Shown here piece by piece: positions 25,649 through 39,381 of a stretch of 64,000 nt of DNA. Source of the DNA: Mercurialis annua (Eukaryota > Streptophyta > Magnoliopsida > Malpighiales > Euphorbiaceae); contig NC_065571.1 in assembly GCF_937616625.2 (NCBI RefSeq), positions 932,501-996,500 on the forward strand. Direction: 5' to 3'. Numbering within the stretch: the stretch's first letter is position 1; each line of letters opens with the position of its first letter. A program made the position numbers and the translations under genes. A model generated the notes under the pieces. The model was not told the origin of the DNA, searched no databases, and saw nothing but the letters and a program-made list of their open reading frames with translations.

Positions 25649-27773
25649 GTAATTTTTTTATAAAATATCATATTTATTTTAAATTTTTTTAAAGTATCAT
25701 AATAATATAAAATTCATAATTCATTTCTTTAATGAATAATAAGTTTAAAATATTTTTTTTATGAAATCTCTTCTAAGGTATTTTGTATGTCGTATTTATC
25801 TTCTGGGCCTCTTCCCCATAGGAATATTGGGCCAAGACTTCTTCCCCAGGTAGCTAGTAGAAATTTCTAAAAAATACTTCCTTTTTAATTTTATTTAGAG
25901 AAAGAGGATCATATATATATTACCCAACGTTTGGATTGAAGATCATCTATACATTCATGGCTCGAAAAAGTGTATATTTTTTAAATGGACTTATTTGGAT
26001 CACTTACGTATTTCAGAAAAGAGTCATATATGCTGCTAACCGTGTTAAGTGTGACGGCTTAAATGATTTTAAGACGTTAGGGGCAATATATGCACCTTTT
26101 CGAAACATAAGGACATATATAACCCTTATCGTTTTATTTATTAAAAATACTTCAGTCTAAAAATTTGCTTCTTTTACTATTTTATTTTAATACTTTTGTT
26201 TGTATTCTCAAAATTTAAAAAAATATTTTGTTTAACTTTGTTTTAGAAACCTCTTTTAGAAACTGTTTGTAGATATTGTTTATAGAAACACTTACAAACA
26301 GTGTTTTTAGAAACTATTTGGAACACTTTTAAAAATCAGTACGGAAATTATATTTTAAAAACGGCTGCAAACTGTATTTTTATGAATTATTTGAAATTCT
26401 GTTAAAAACAGTAAACGGCAAATTATGTTTTAAGAATCCATTTGAAATTGTTTTTCAAAACACATGTTAGAACAGAATTTGGAGTAAAAACAACTAAAGT
26501 ACAAGAGTAAAAAAAATTAATTTTGACGCGTGATGAAATATGACTTAGAAATTCTAAGTTTTGGGATTAAATTTTGTAAATATGTTTTTTTTTTTCTTTT
26601 TGTAAACTTCCCTAACTTTTATAATGTTAAGAAATGCTACATGTTTGCTCATCATTCTGCTATACAAAAAAGTGAAAAGATCATTTCAAAACATTATTTT
26701 AAAAAGGTTATTCAAATTAAATCATAAATTTTAATATTTTATAATTATAATTATAATATAAATTTTAAATTTCATTAGTTTAAATATAAATTTCTAATTT
26801 TTTATAATTTTAAACAAGGTGTACTTTTTAAACAAAAAATACTAAACCAGACATCGGAACAACAAACACTAGATTTGATGGAAAATCTCACTAGTCACAT
26901 GCAATATGAATCAATAAATTTCAACCATTTTAATTATAAACATGACACAAAATCTACAAAAAAACTAAGACTGGTTTGAAATACAACACCATTTTTTGGC
27001 AGTATTCCCTATAACCATTTTAAATTTCCTAAGATTCCTCTTGGCATTGAGGATAAAAAAATCCTTCTAATACATTAAAAAAACATAAGAAATTTGAGTT
27101 CACTTTAATCCAAAACAAATTATTGGATAAAGTAGAAGATAACAGATCTTCTAGGCAATCATGAACCTCTATATGGTTCCCACCACACCATACCAAAGTT
27201 ACATCTTATAGAGACAAAAGCTAAAGCTAAACAAACCCACATCATCCTATGCACTCTTTTCTTTTTGACCATCCAAACACTTTTTTTCACTTTCCCAGTA
27301 CAAAAAAGAGTATCAAAAAAACTTTCATTTTACTCCTCCAACTTAACACAGAATACCAAAATATACAAATTTGAGTTTTATAACAAAAAAAAGACCTACA
27401 ACGTGCCAATTTTGAATGAGCGTACAGCCTTATTATGGATCGGCTTGTAAGATTGAAATGTGAATTGATCCAAAATCGACAAATTGTAAGTTTTTTTTGT
27501 CATAAAAAGTAAAGTTTGACATTTTTTTATCAATTGTGCTAAATTGAAGGGTGAAATGACACTTTGTCGGATAGAATAAAGCATATGGAACTAATCTTCT
27601 GATTGTTCCTTCATCCTTCTTTACAGAATACATCAAATCAAACACCAAAAATATTACAGCCCAAACAAAGTTTTAAGCAACTTCATAATGTTCACTAGGG
27701 TTCTATACCTATATATATATATAACTTATACCCCAAGTTTCCCCATATCATTTGCCCTAATTTATATTGAAAG
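25309..27773. other. Chlorophyllase 5' flank and downstream region of the FORKED-like gene
   Basis: No gene was recognised in this 2.4 kb. It holds a 50 bp tandem duplication and AT/AG microsatellite at 25515-25645, an AT-rich stretch with degenerate GAAACTGTTTG words at 26200-26470, and the 3' flank of the minus-strand gene ending at 27774. Confidence 0.55.
25515..25645. repeat. Tandem duplication followed by (AT)n(AG)n microsatellite
   Basis: Two copies of a unit beginning GTTTTAAAAGGTTCA and ending CGTATTAATG (25515-25548 and 25565-25598) are 50 bp apart. They are followed at once by about 18 bases of AT repeat and about 30 bases of AG repeat. The tract lies about 210-340 bp upstream of the chlorophyllase start codon, so it is part of its promoter. 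Confidence 0.85.
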
Positions 27774-30700
27774 TTAGAATCTACGCCTATTGCATTTTTC
27801 TTCTGCTGTAGCCAGAAGCCTTGAGATACCTTGTGTCCATAGATCATAGTCTCTCTGGTTAAGGCACTCGAACTCGACAACTCCTCGCATTACCGTCCTC
27901 AATCCGAAATATCTCCGATACTCGCCGCCTTCGAGTAAGTGGCGACCCGGCCAGGCAGGAATATCTTTGATCACCTCCAACACCACATCTGTAAAATAAA
28001 AATAAAAAAGACATGAATTCAAAGATTTTACTATCTTTTTATCTTTTAGACTTTAGTGCCATTTTAATTTTTATGTTAGCTTTCTCAAATCCCCAAATAG
28101 AAGAGATCTCAAATTCTGTTTTCACATTATTAAGAATGAAAGAAAGACAAAAGCAAATGATGCTTACTCTTTTTCTTTTTTGTTATGGTCCCAGCTACAT
28201 GTCTGCTCTTCATCTTCAACATAACCTGCACAAAAAGAAGTTTCAAAAAGTTAAAGTTGGCTGATGAAGAATTATATCAAGTGGATCCATTCATTTCATC
28301 ATGATGATCACAACTTTAACTTTTGTATTCATCAGATTCACATTCATCATATCTAAATTATTAAAACATGATTTGAATAGATTCTAATACCTTATTCATA
28401 TTGTTAATGTAAACAGAAACTATTTTCCAGTGAAGATCACCTGCACTTATCACACAACAAGAAATATCATAATTCAATTCTCATTCTTTTTTCTTAACCA
28501 AAAATATGATGAATTTTCAAAAAGGTTCATTCCTTTGAAGATAAATGTGCGGTTAATGTACTAAACCAATTAAAAACGTAATTGATTACCTTTACGAGTG
28601 CGTTTCAAAAGCTCGCAGCCTCTAGCTAGCAGTTCCCTACTGCAAATGCCTAAGAAATTTTCTTCAGGCACAAGTTCACCACTGAAACTACCATTAGAAC
28701 TACCATTGCTACGATTTCCGCCACCTGCAGCTAATCCTTTCTCCACCGGAATAACTGCTGCTATGTTCCATACTTCCTTCAATGCCCTTGCCTTTAATGT
28801 TGCAGCCCCGCGTAAAGCTACAATAATCGTATGAAATACAATCATTAAATGCGGAATTTCATATGCATCAACATGACAAAACTGTGAAGGATTATGACGT
28901 ATTTTTTAGAATTTGTGGCAGTTACCACCACAAAATACGACATGCAACTTTTTTCCGTCACAAATTGATTAAGACGAAATAAACAACTAAATTTACCTGT
29001 TGCTGCAGCGGCTGTTAATGTCATGATATCACCGGGAGAGCGAACGTTTACAGCAGAGCTGACAACATATGCTAAATGCTCGCGCTCTGCTCCCATAGCC
29101 TCTGCAGCCTCGACACATTGAGCCGCGACCAATGTGGCTGCAGAGGCTACAGCCATGTCTGTTTTTGCCATTTGTTCATCTTTTCCATTCCCCGACGAAA
29201 CAGCGGTTGCTGCAGCAATAGCAGCCACGGCTGCAGCTACACCAGCAACCGAAATGGCAGCATGAAGCTGAGCATTTTGAGCCCTAGTTTCTTCCTTTTT
29301 CTTCTCCCTCCTATCCTTCAACCACCTACCAACCGTCTTACCACCGCCGCCTGTGCCGGCCGTGAAACCGGCAGAAACACCTGGAGTGGCAGAGGGTGTC
29401 CTGAACTGGGTATTAAATCCGTTATTCGGACGGCAATACTGCATAGATAAACATCGGAAATGGCTTATTAAATTATTTTCCTTTTTACAATACTGTTGGC
29501 TTTCAAATTTGAGTCCCCTAGGCATAACCATTAAAGAATCACACCAAAAAAGGGACAATCTTGGCAAATAATCATAGGTAAGAACATTAATTATCCAAGA
29601 AATTGGATATGAAATTTGTGTTTTTTTGTGAATAACTCCATAACTATAAAAGCACCAGTCTTTAATTCAACAACTTTGACAGAATTTGAGGGCTGGAAAG
29701 GGATAGGAATTGGGTAGTTTCTGTTTTAATTCTTGTTTTGGTGTCTTATTGTTTTGTCATTTAGATTTCCTTCAACCATTTCTTGAGCTAAAAATAGCTC
29801 AACTCAAGGTCAAATAATTAAATAATCTAATAAATTCAACACAGATCACAAAAATAGCAAATTTCATTCTTCAAATTATTTTTAGCAAGAAAGGAAACAA
29901 TACTAAAACACTAAAAATAAATAAAAATAAGGTTATTTGTATAAAAAAATCTCCACCTTTCGCGTTTTTAGCGATTTAAGGGCATTATTCAAAACATGGC
30001 ACGCCCCATTTCAATCTTATAACCAGTGCCGTTTTAAGCATTTTTTCCTAAAAAAACATGTCGTTTTGGCCGTTTCGAGTGACCAAAATGACATCGAACA
30101 AGTCAATTGGACTATAAAAAAAAAAGTTGAACATTTTTATGCCAAATTTTAAATAACCGTGCATAAATTGCAAAACAACGCTAAAGGTTAGATTTATATA
30201 AATAACCAATAAAGTATGCACAAGTTTTCTTCCAACTAAAGGAAAGCATATATAGAAGAAAAACAAGAATGGTAACATAAAATAAATTAATTGATTAATA
30301 ACTTGACTAAAAGAAAAAGCGTTGAGTACATAAGAAAAAAAGAAGCCTGAGATATGTTTTTTTTGGTCATCAATGGTTTTTGGTCAGTGTTAGCTCAGTA
30401 CTCGTGCTTCGTAACCAAAAAATAACGACAAAAAAAAGACTGAAAAGGCAACAAACACAAACAAACAAAGAAATTATAGAATTTTCTTGAAAGCTAATTA
30501 CAATAAAAAGAACCCAATAAGGCCAATTCTTAAAAACATTTCATATTAATTATATTACAAACTTACCTTAACATCGTCGATCTCAGATGGAGAAACAGGC
30601 GGACTGTCTGTTAAAGAACCGTTCAGAGGTCCACTGCTATGTGAAAGCCTCCCTGAAGTTCTTGGTGATACTTCTTGCTGCATATTCAAGAAATTTTAAT

Positions 30701-31418
30701 TATACGACAAAAATAGATTCCACGATTTAGCAGAATTCTGCCGAACACTTATACCTTTCAAAAAAATTAAATTAAAATACCAATGAATTATAGCTCAAAT
30801 AATATATTCGCTCGATCGTGGGCTCAATTACTTTCACAAACGCAATACCGTTTAATTTGATTTAATAAAGCAGAAAGAAACAAATCCAAACACTATAAAA
30901 GAGCCAAAAACATTGCTGTAACATCAAGAAATACCAGAAATCTTTTTCCCAAAATACAAAATTACAAAAACAAAAAAACAAAAATCAAGAATCAAAACTG
31001 AAAAAAAAAAACACAACAAAAAAACTTGTCATTATATTTCAAGAAAATGAACTACATAAAAACTCACCGACTGTGACATGATCCGTTCCATGACCATTTG
31101 AGAAGTTTCCGAAGAAGCAAAAGAAAACGGGTTCCCAGAAACAGCAGCATTCATAATATTACCGTTATGATTATTACTACTATTATTATGAATATTAAGC
31201 TCTTCAAGTTCAGCAGCTATATCTTCTTGAATAACACAGCCAGAACTAGTTTTAGAGAGAAGCGTTTGTGGCGGTAGCGGCGGAGTAATTGCTTTGGATA
31301 CTTCTAAAGCTGATACACTCCAAGAACGGGAAAGAAACTCCATGGGTTCACGGGGAGTCTCCGGTGGCCGGAAAAAGAGGAGGTCCGGCCGCCATGGATC
31401 GGTTATGGGCTTGTCCAT
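27774..31418 (-). CDS. VAN3-binding / FORKED-like protein (DUF828 + plant PH domain)
   Basis: This family (FORKED1, VAB, FL proteins) acts with the ARF-GAP VAN3/SCARFACE in trans-Golgi traffic and PIN1-dependent vein patterning. The protein is 484 aa. Exons: 31418-31068, 30677-30567, 29438-28997, 28817-28590, 28440-28391, 28225-28168 and 27988-27774. The N-terminal hallmark [19 protein letters not shown] lies at residues 22-40. A Ser/Pro-rich linker (SDSPPVSP-like) follows. Next come [21 protein letters not shown] and a long alanine-rich helix (~190-300, DUF828). The C-terminal PH-like part is built by exons 4-7: [26 protein letters not shown], then RRYFGLRT and [19 protein letters not shown]. 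The protein ends after 484 codons with all frames kept. An upstream in-frame ATG at 31547 gives a low-quality extension and was not used. A degenerate minisatellite lies 0.4 kb upstream of the start codon. Confidence 0.94.
29931..30207. mobile_element. Inverted-repeat element in FORKED-like intron 2
   Basis: The ends GGTTATTTGTATAAA and TTTATATAAATAACC are inverted copies, with further pairing of CCACCTTTCGCG against CGCTAAAGGTTAG. No convincing target duplication was found, so the class (probably Mutator-like) is uncertain. Confidence 0.55.
30775..30850 (+). repeat. SINE-like fragment in FORKED-like intron 1
   Basis: CAATGAATTATAGCTCAAAT and TTTCACAAACGC match the layout of the copy at 15050-15170. 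It is a short fragment only. Confidence 0.35.
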
Positions 31419-31799
31419 TGGGTGAAGGAGAGAGAGTGGGTTAGTTTGAGTGTTAATTAGGAGAGTGAGAGTTGGGGTTTGGGTTGGTTGGTTTATAGAA
31501 GAGGGTGTAGTGTAGGTGTGAAATAATAAGACATGAGACAATGTCACTGACTTGTCAGTTATTAGGAGAGTTCTTTAAGCATTTCTTTATCCAACAATAT
31601 TATCAATTGTAAAAAATTAATTTATATCTTTACTAAATAGTCCTTTTATAAATCCTAAAAATATAGTAGGAGTAATAAAATTTTGGATAAATCCGTTTTA
31701 AAACATCTCAAGTATAAGGTTTTTGTTTAAAAAGTTCCTCAATTTCAATGAGCTATTTTTGACCTTTATTCTTTTTTCATTTTTTTCATATTTATAGGT

Positions 31800-32530
31800 T
31801 TTTCGGTAGATGTAAAGACCAAACCCGAATTAATGCGAGATGCAGATAGATAAGAAGTTGGAGATCGCATCTCTAAGACGATGAGAGACCTATAACATAG
31901 AAGAAGATTATATGTTGTTGAAAAACGAACCTCCAAAATAAAAAAGAAATTATAGACACATATGAAGTTTAAAATTGTATCTCCATAATGATGAGAAATT
32001 CGAGCATACAAAAATTGTAATGAAGAAGTTGTATCAAATCTTTGAAGTAATGAGAGATTGGGACGATACGAAGTTGAAGACTGTATCTCAACAATAATGA
32101 GAGATACGTACATACAAGAATAATGAAATGATCAAAGACCGAGCCTTTGAAGTATTGAGAGATTCAGACACATAACAAATTAAAGACCGAATCTCCCAGG
32201 TAATGAGAGATCCAGACACACAGGAAGTATTATAAGATCGAATCTCCAAAATGAAGAACCGGCCGTAAAATACAGGGGAAGTGTTATATGAAGTTGAAGA
32301 TTGTAACCCCACACAAAGAAATCATGAAGAGTCGTAAACCAAACCAAAGAGAGACAAGACAAAATTTAAAGAATCGAAGATTGGAACTCTGAAATGAAGA
32401 TCCGGGCATGCAAAGAACTTCCACCTATACGAAGTCGAAGACCGTATTCCCGAAATGATTTGAGCATATAAGATTCATATTAAAGAACTCGAAGACCAAG
32501 TCTTTCAAAATGACAATGAATTTAGCATCA
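31800..32530. repeat. Degenerate minisatellite, unit about 50-60 bp
   Basis: Words such as AATGAGAGAT, GAAGTTGAAGA and CGAATCTCC recur about ten times in the same order and orientation. Copies are diverged and unequal in length. The array sits 0.4-1.1 kb upstream of the FORKED-like start codon. Open frames on the minus strand are repeated versions of the same peptide and are not genes. Confidence 0.8.
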
Positions 32531-32705
32531 CAAAAAAGCAAAAAAAAAATGTATTTATGAACCAACCAAAATATAAATATTTGCATGATATGATACTATG
32601 TGTGGATTAATGATGGAATACGATAATATCTCGCATGACCTCTTTATAGCAAAATCTCACATTATATAAGTATTTGCATTGAATTAAAAAAAATAAGACT
32701 TAAAA

Positions 32706-32815
32706 TCAATGAGGCATTAACTCAAATAGTATAAACACTACATCAAACTGTTAGTTTGTAGATTAAATTTCTCCACAAACATTTCTACTCCCCAATTATC
32801 ATAAGAATAAAAACT
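32706..32815 (+). repeat. SINE-like fragment
   Basis: CAATGAGGCATTAACTCAAA, then TTTCTCCACAAACATTTCTA and CCCCAATTATCATAA, match the layout of the fragments near 3750 and 15050. Confidence 0.4.
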
Positions 32816-33126
32816 TAAAGTTTGTAATATAATTTTAATTCTAACGGGCATCTCAAAATGTTTACTTACATTTGAAAATCTAACGGATCTCTTCGCAGTA
32901 TCATATCATGCAAATATTTATGTATATCTGTCATATTATGTGTATCATTGTATTCAACTAGAGGGAGAGAAAAAAAAAAGCATCTCAAATGATGAAATAT
33001 TATAAATTAAATAAAATTTATTAGTTAAAAAATCAACTTTTTTGATCTTTTATAAACCCGTGCAATTTTTTTTAAAATTTATAAATTAATGTGAATTCAC
33101 TTAAAATATATCTAATTTCATACATC

Positions 33127-33130
<4 letters not shown>

Positions 33131-33199
<69 letters not shown>
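33131..33199. repeat. (TA)n microsatellite
   Basis: About 34 uninterrupted TA units. Such tracts are often variable in length and may be collapsed or mis-sized in an assembly. Confidence 0.98.
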
Positions 33200-33205
<6 letters not shown>

Positions 33206-36200
33206 TCAAATTTAATCAAATATTTGAAATTTGATTCATTTTTACAATTTAATCAGTTCAATGTTTATGTGATATAGACGGACTCTATTTAGTTCATTCT
33301 ACTTGAATCTCTTTATTAAGTTTTAAGAACTAAACTAGAATGTTCATTATTTTCGGTCGACCGGTTAAATTAGCTAGCCTATTTTTTAAAATGGGGCCTA
33401 CAACCCCTGCCCTTGCAATCTCTTAATTAAAGTTCAAATGAATTATTCTCAGTCCCTTAACATACGTCATTATATATATTTTTGTTTTTCTTTTGTTTAA
33501 AATTAAAAGATATGATCTTTCATTTTATTTTCGTTAAAATTGTAGTCATTTTATTCAATTTTGACGTTGGTCAAGAGATTTAACTAAAATTATATTTTAA
33601 TTTAGTCCTTAAATCTATTTTTGACACAAATATAAACAAAAATTATATTTTTATGAGATTAAATAGTTCAGTTAATGCAGTTTTCTCACTTTATTTACTT
33701 TTAAACTTAAAAACCAAAAAAATTAAAACATGTATAAATATCTAAAAATTCAATTAAAATCATTAAGTCCTTAAATTTCATAACCATACAATTTACTTAT
33801 ACATATGAAAAATCTAAATTTAAACACTAAATTGAACTTTATTTTTTAGTGGCTTCCTTTGGCTTAATCAACTAACACCAAAACTTCCGGTAAAAAAAAA
33901 AACTAACACCAAAACCGGACGGAAGAGCTAATTTTTTTACCAAAACAGCAATAGATGACATTTAATTTTAAAATGCGGAAGACGGGTTATATACATGCGA
34001 GAGGCCTACGAGTAACGTGCTTTTTAAAATTTTAAATATTTATATTTTGTTAGAAATAATATTTAAATATCCACGTCATGATGGAGCCCATATGAAGAAA
34101 ATATAGAGAGACGAGAGACACGCACACATGATATAAGAAACAGACGCAGGTGAAGCAGTGTGAGTGTGCTTTGTACCATACGAAGCACAAAGCCTTCTCT
34201 TCTGACGCAGACAAAACCCCTACTCTGCTCACTATCCGTATACATATATGTCAAGCTAGGCTTAGATTACCGGCAAACAGTATATAGTACAAGGCTAGCC
34301 ACTTTTTTTAATAATTATTAAAAAAACTCTCGATAATTAAACTAAACTAATTAAGTTTTTTGAAGTTTTTAATACATTTTTTATTTTTCTTATATCAATA
34401 TGATTTAGTTAGGGTGATCTAAACTTAATATATTTCAATAATTGATCCATGTTTTGTTATTATTTGTTCTTAAATATATCATGACTTGATTTTAAATATT
34501 ATATATTCTGATTAATTTGTGTTATGTTATAATTTTTAAATCGTACCTCACAATTCAAAAAGTTTTCCCTCTCTGGCAAGTTTTTTCTATACATTTTTGC
34601 TAAAGTTTTTTCATCATTGTTCGTAGGTTGAGGATGAAAAAATGGTAGTTTTTGGCTCTGGAAAAATCACCAGTTTACCGTTCTTATATCTATATTTACA
34701 GTTGCGAAAGAAAGGTAGGGCTGTCGTCCCATCCCGATTTTGAAATGTATGAGACCAATGGATACCAAATAATCATTTTCAAGAAGATTAATTTTTTTAA
34801 TAAGAAATTGAACCAAAACGACAAAAATAAAATAAAAAGTTGTATTTAATGTACTGTTTAGTCTAAAAAATAACTGAAACATGTTGAGTTTGACTAAATA
34901 AAATCGCCCCATTTAAACAATTTTTGATTCCGATGTTGTACATATATGTAATATTTTTTTATTTTCTTTTAATAAATTGTCTTTACGGTGAAGATTTGAT
35001 TGTTTTATACTATGATGTTGTTTAGTATTTGAATGTGCAATTTTTTAATTTGAACAAGGCCGTTTAATTTTTATTTATGAGTATTTATGGTGGTGTCTTA
35101 TTATTTTTACAACCAGTCAATGAACATTTGTTGTAATTTTTTTAATTATTATTTATTTTTTAATCATAAAATTTCCACATGATTAATGCATAATTGGTTT
35201 GTTACATTGATGATATGATGCAACAGTTATATTGAATTTTTTTTATATAAATCAATAGTGTTGCCGTTTTATTGAAGTATGTTTAGAATGCATTATGCTG
35301 TAGATATAAATTTCTAGAGTGAAAATACCGCTTGGAAATTTTCCTTATTAACATTCACAAGATTAATTTGCGTTGTTAAAATTTCTTACTTACATGTTTA
35401 TTTTGTTGAATTTTTTTAAAATATATTATTTTATGTAGATGAGTTGTTCGATCTTATTTTTATTTTTAAATATTCTATATCAATTGATTTACTATGTATA
35501 CTGAAGTTTGTATTTTTTTTAACCAAAGATGAAATTGACTACAATAATTTCAAACAAAACCACAAAAACAGTGGTAGCAATTTTAACAAATCAAGCTACT
35601 TGATAATTTAAAATGTGAGTCCAACTAAAGTTTTTAATAAATTTTTATTTTGATGTTTCATTTTGAAAAGATGAATTATTCGGTTCCATTTTGATTTTGA
35701 TGATTTTAAATTTAGTATAATATAATTTTCACTAGAAATAATTTGTAGATGTTTATTATAATTTGAGATTCGAGATTTAATTATAATATCTGGGATTAAA
35801 AATTATGTGAAAAAAATGATCGTATTTGATTTAAAATATTTTTAGATTTATTTAATTTAGTGTAATAATTGTATGATAATTTATGGTCCGCGTGGTAGCA
35901 TGCCCGGCTACATCATCATCCCTCTCCTCTTTATTTATTTCTTTTAATCTCTGTACTTACTTCCAACAGCATTTTTTTTTGTTCTCTTTTTCATTTTTTA
36001 TCTGTCTTCATATTTGGATCGTTAGTTTTTCAGCAAAAGTTTATTTACCCCCTTCAATTTGGTATAAACTATCAATTAAGAACAAACTTATAATTTTGAA
36101 CAAAAACATTTTAAAAATGGTTAATTTAGCTAATTTACCCTTTTGCTGAATTGATAAAAAATAATTAAAAAAGCTGAGCTGAGCTGACAATAAATTATTG

Positions 36201-39100
36201 AACCATTTAGATGAAAATGTAAAATAAGTCAAGAGGCTTATTTAAAAGTGTTTTTATTCAAAATGCCTCGTTTGAGGGCATTTTTATGTAAACCCACAAA
36301 CTTGAATTTATTCAATCTTTTTTCCCAAATTGAAGGGGGGAAATTAATTTTGTTGGTTTCTTTTTTTATATCAATCCTACTAAATTTAACTCTGTTTTTC
36401 TTTTACAATTTTATCATCTAGCCATCAACTACATGAAATTCCAAGTAGATTAAATTCACTATGTCAAAATTGTTAAACTTATTAAATGAAATTCCCGTTT
36501 GAACCAAAGTTATTTGTATTTTAGAAAAATATGTACCAGGTTCTTCCACTACTAGTATATGAAATGGAGACTTATTTAAATGGTATCGATGGAATTAAAA
36601 GCTGCAATTTGGACTAATCCACAATTTTATACTATTAATTTAATTCAGACAAAGCACAGAAAATGTCATAGGAAATGGTCAAATAAGTGGGGCAGTTTAT
36701 TAAGTCACTAGAGAATGTTTGTAACTTTGCTTCAACCAAAATTCTCATTCCAAAACCTTTACTCTTTACCTTATTATAAAAGTTGGATTTATTAAATAAC
36801 AACAAATGTGGAAACTTTGTTCATATTCTAATAAATTTATTGAAGATGGTGTCATCTCAAATCATTAAATAAATATTAATTAATTATATTTTTTAAAATT
36901 TAAAATTTCTGTTGAATTACATTTCTACCCTATTATTTTACACCCTCCATTCCTCTTTATGTTTTAGACTAGATTTTTAATTACTATAATCTATTTGATT
37001 TTTAACTATATTATCTTGCAATTATATCATTATTTGCTATACATTATTTTGCCATTTTCCCCATTTCTACTTTAAAAAAAATTGCCCAACAAAAAATTTA
37101 AGTCAAAATGTCCAAATTCATTTCACCCCTTAAAATTGGTTTCAAATATCAAATAAAATCAGATTTGTATTTTTAGATATAAATACTTCTAAATGAAAGT
37201 TTTGGTTCGTTTCACCCTCTAAAAAATCCTAAAAAGGTTGGGATGATAAAGACTTCTGAATGGTTGCTATTTTAAGAGAATTGTCTTTTCTAGTTTGTGG
37301 AACCATGCACCAATAATATTTTGCCTTCTTAATTTTAATTTGTACATAATATTTTAATTATTGTCAGTCATATTAGCTAAGAGGATAAAACAAATTATAA
37401 TTTTTGTTTTTGACAAAATGGTAATTAGATTAGCTCAACTATAATATAAAGTTTTTTTAAGGTGTTTTTGTCTAAAATCAGATGTTTAGCTTTGTTTGAT
37501 CTTTATAGCAAGTTTGAGGAGCAAAATGAATGTTTATTGATTTTTATATACAAGAAACTCGTTAATCATTAGTTTGTTTTTTACTACTAATCGAATTTTA
37601 GTTTATTAATTCCTTATGAAGTGATGATGGTGATGATTAATCAAGGGAATCAAGTTCAATTAGAAAAGTGATCATCCATTTGGACTGCATTGAACTCGCA
37701 AACACGTGATAAATTTGATAGTGCTTGCAAACTCATGTTCCTTTAAAAATACTAATTGTGGATATATATATTACATAGTTTAAATTTCAATAAAAACACA
37801 CTTTACATTTTAAAAATTATAATTCATTAATATTATTAAATATAAGATCAATCTTACTTATCTAAAATAACTTCATATTCGTACAATATTCTTTTATGAA
37901 TAGCTTATAGATATTATTTGTTTATGAATAAACAGAAATAGAAACCAACTGAGGTAGTAATTTCATTCTATTTATATTATAGAGTGTCTCTTTTAGTGTG
38001 AAATAATATCCAAAAGAACTAATTAATTAATGACTCAAACTATTATTATATATATTTTAAGAATTATAATTCATTGAAAATATATTTTAAAAATGCATAT
38101 ATTATCAAATTTATATAGTATTTTTTTTATAATTGAGAAAGGGGGAGCACTTGTGCGAGGAATTTATACATGTATTGGCCATATATTTTTATTTTGTCTG
38201 ACACTTAACCTCTTTAATGATGTTCATATATTGTGTAATCTTTTTTAAAAATTAATATTACTTATGTGTAAATAAAAATATTAATAATATTTTATTTATT
38301 GATAGATTGAAATAATTTTAAATTGAATTAATAACTTCAGTTAAATTTGAACCAATATCAACTAGATATTTTTTTCAAATTAATATTTAAACATACATTC
38401 TATTAAGTGATCTAAAGATTGAAAAAAGATTGAAAAAAATTAATAATTTTAGTTTAATAAGAATTTCATTGTATTAATTAATATTTAAATTAATATTTTA
38501 GTTTCATTTTTATGATTTTATTAGATTCTACAAAATTTACAAAATCATTTAAAATTGAAAGTACTTTTTATTTTAAAATTTGAAATTTAAACTTTATATT
38601 TTTATTAAATATTAAGGAAATTTTCAAATTTATATTTTACAGTTTTTAAAAATAAAATAAAATAAATAGTAAAGGTAAAATAATTTCAATTTTAAGTTCA
38701 AACTTATAACGTTTGACATTGATTTTTATAAAAATCCAAATAATATTAGGATATAATTGATAAAAATACAATAAGAAATTGAGGGACTAAACCGGAGTTT
38801 GTTTGGTCTGAACGACAACATTAACCCTTTTTGTGACATCAAAATCTAATATTTATTAGATTAAAGTTATAAGGACTCTATATTTAAGAATAAAGTTATA
38901 AAAATTTAATGCAGAAAGACAAATACATGAATTGAAATATGTATTTTGCATTAAAATTTAAAATTTGCCAAAATGTTACAAGACTACTTTTTTTTTTGAT
39001 GAATAGATGAGATAAGATTTTAAATAATGTTTTTTAATTGTGTGTTTACATTGTAAGCATAACTTAATTGTTTTTCTAATTATGCTCTATATTTAACATC

Positions 39101-39381
39101 GGATTAATTACAAATTAAATCATAAATTTTAGAATGATTTGCAATTACAACACGAATTTTAAAATTTGACAATGTCAGTTTTCAACTTTTATTTTTTGAC
39201 AAATCAAATCGAGCTAACAAACACTAACACACACATTGCAATATAACCACATGCTGTTATATGATTGGTCAGTATTTTAATTTGTTAAAAAAATAAAAGT
39301 TAATAATAGCTGACATTGTTAATTATCAAAATTCATATTAGAATTTCAAATCACAGTAAAATTTATGACTTAAATTAACCC
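39101..39381. mobile_element. Mutator-like MITE
   Basis: A 281 bp element with inverted arms (GGATTAATTACAAATTAAAT and TTATGACTTAAATTAACCC). It is flanked by TTTAACATC (39092-39100) and TTTAACATA (39382-39390), a 9 bp duplication with one mismatch. Confidence 0.75.

Noticed and set aside
29076..29450. Plus-strand open frame of 124 codons
   Set aside because: It is antisense to exon 3 of the FORKED-like gene; its openness follows from the alanine-rich GC-biased coding strand, and it has no domain.
31419..31547. Upstream in-frame ATG for the FORKED-like gene
   Set aside because: The added residues are Thr/Pro/Leu low-complexity text from a CT-rich leader; MDKP...TPREPMEFL is the usual start.
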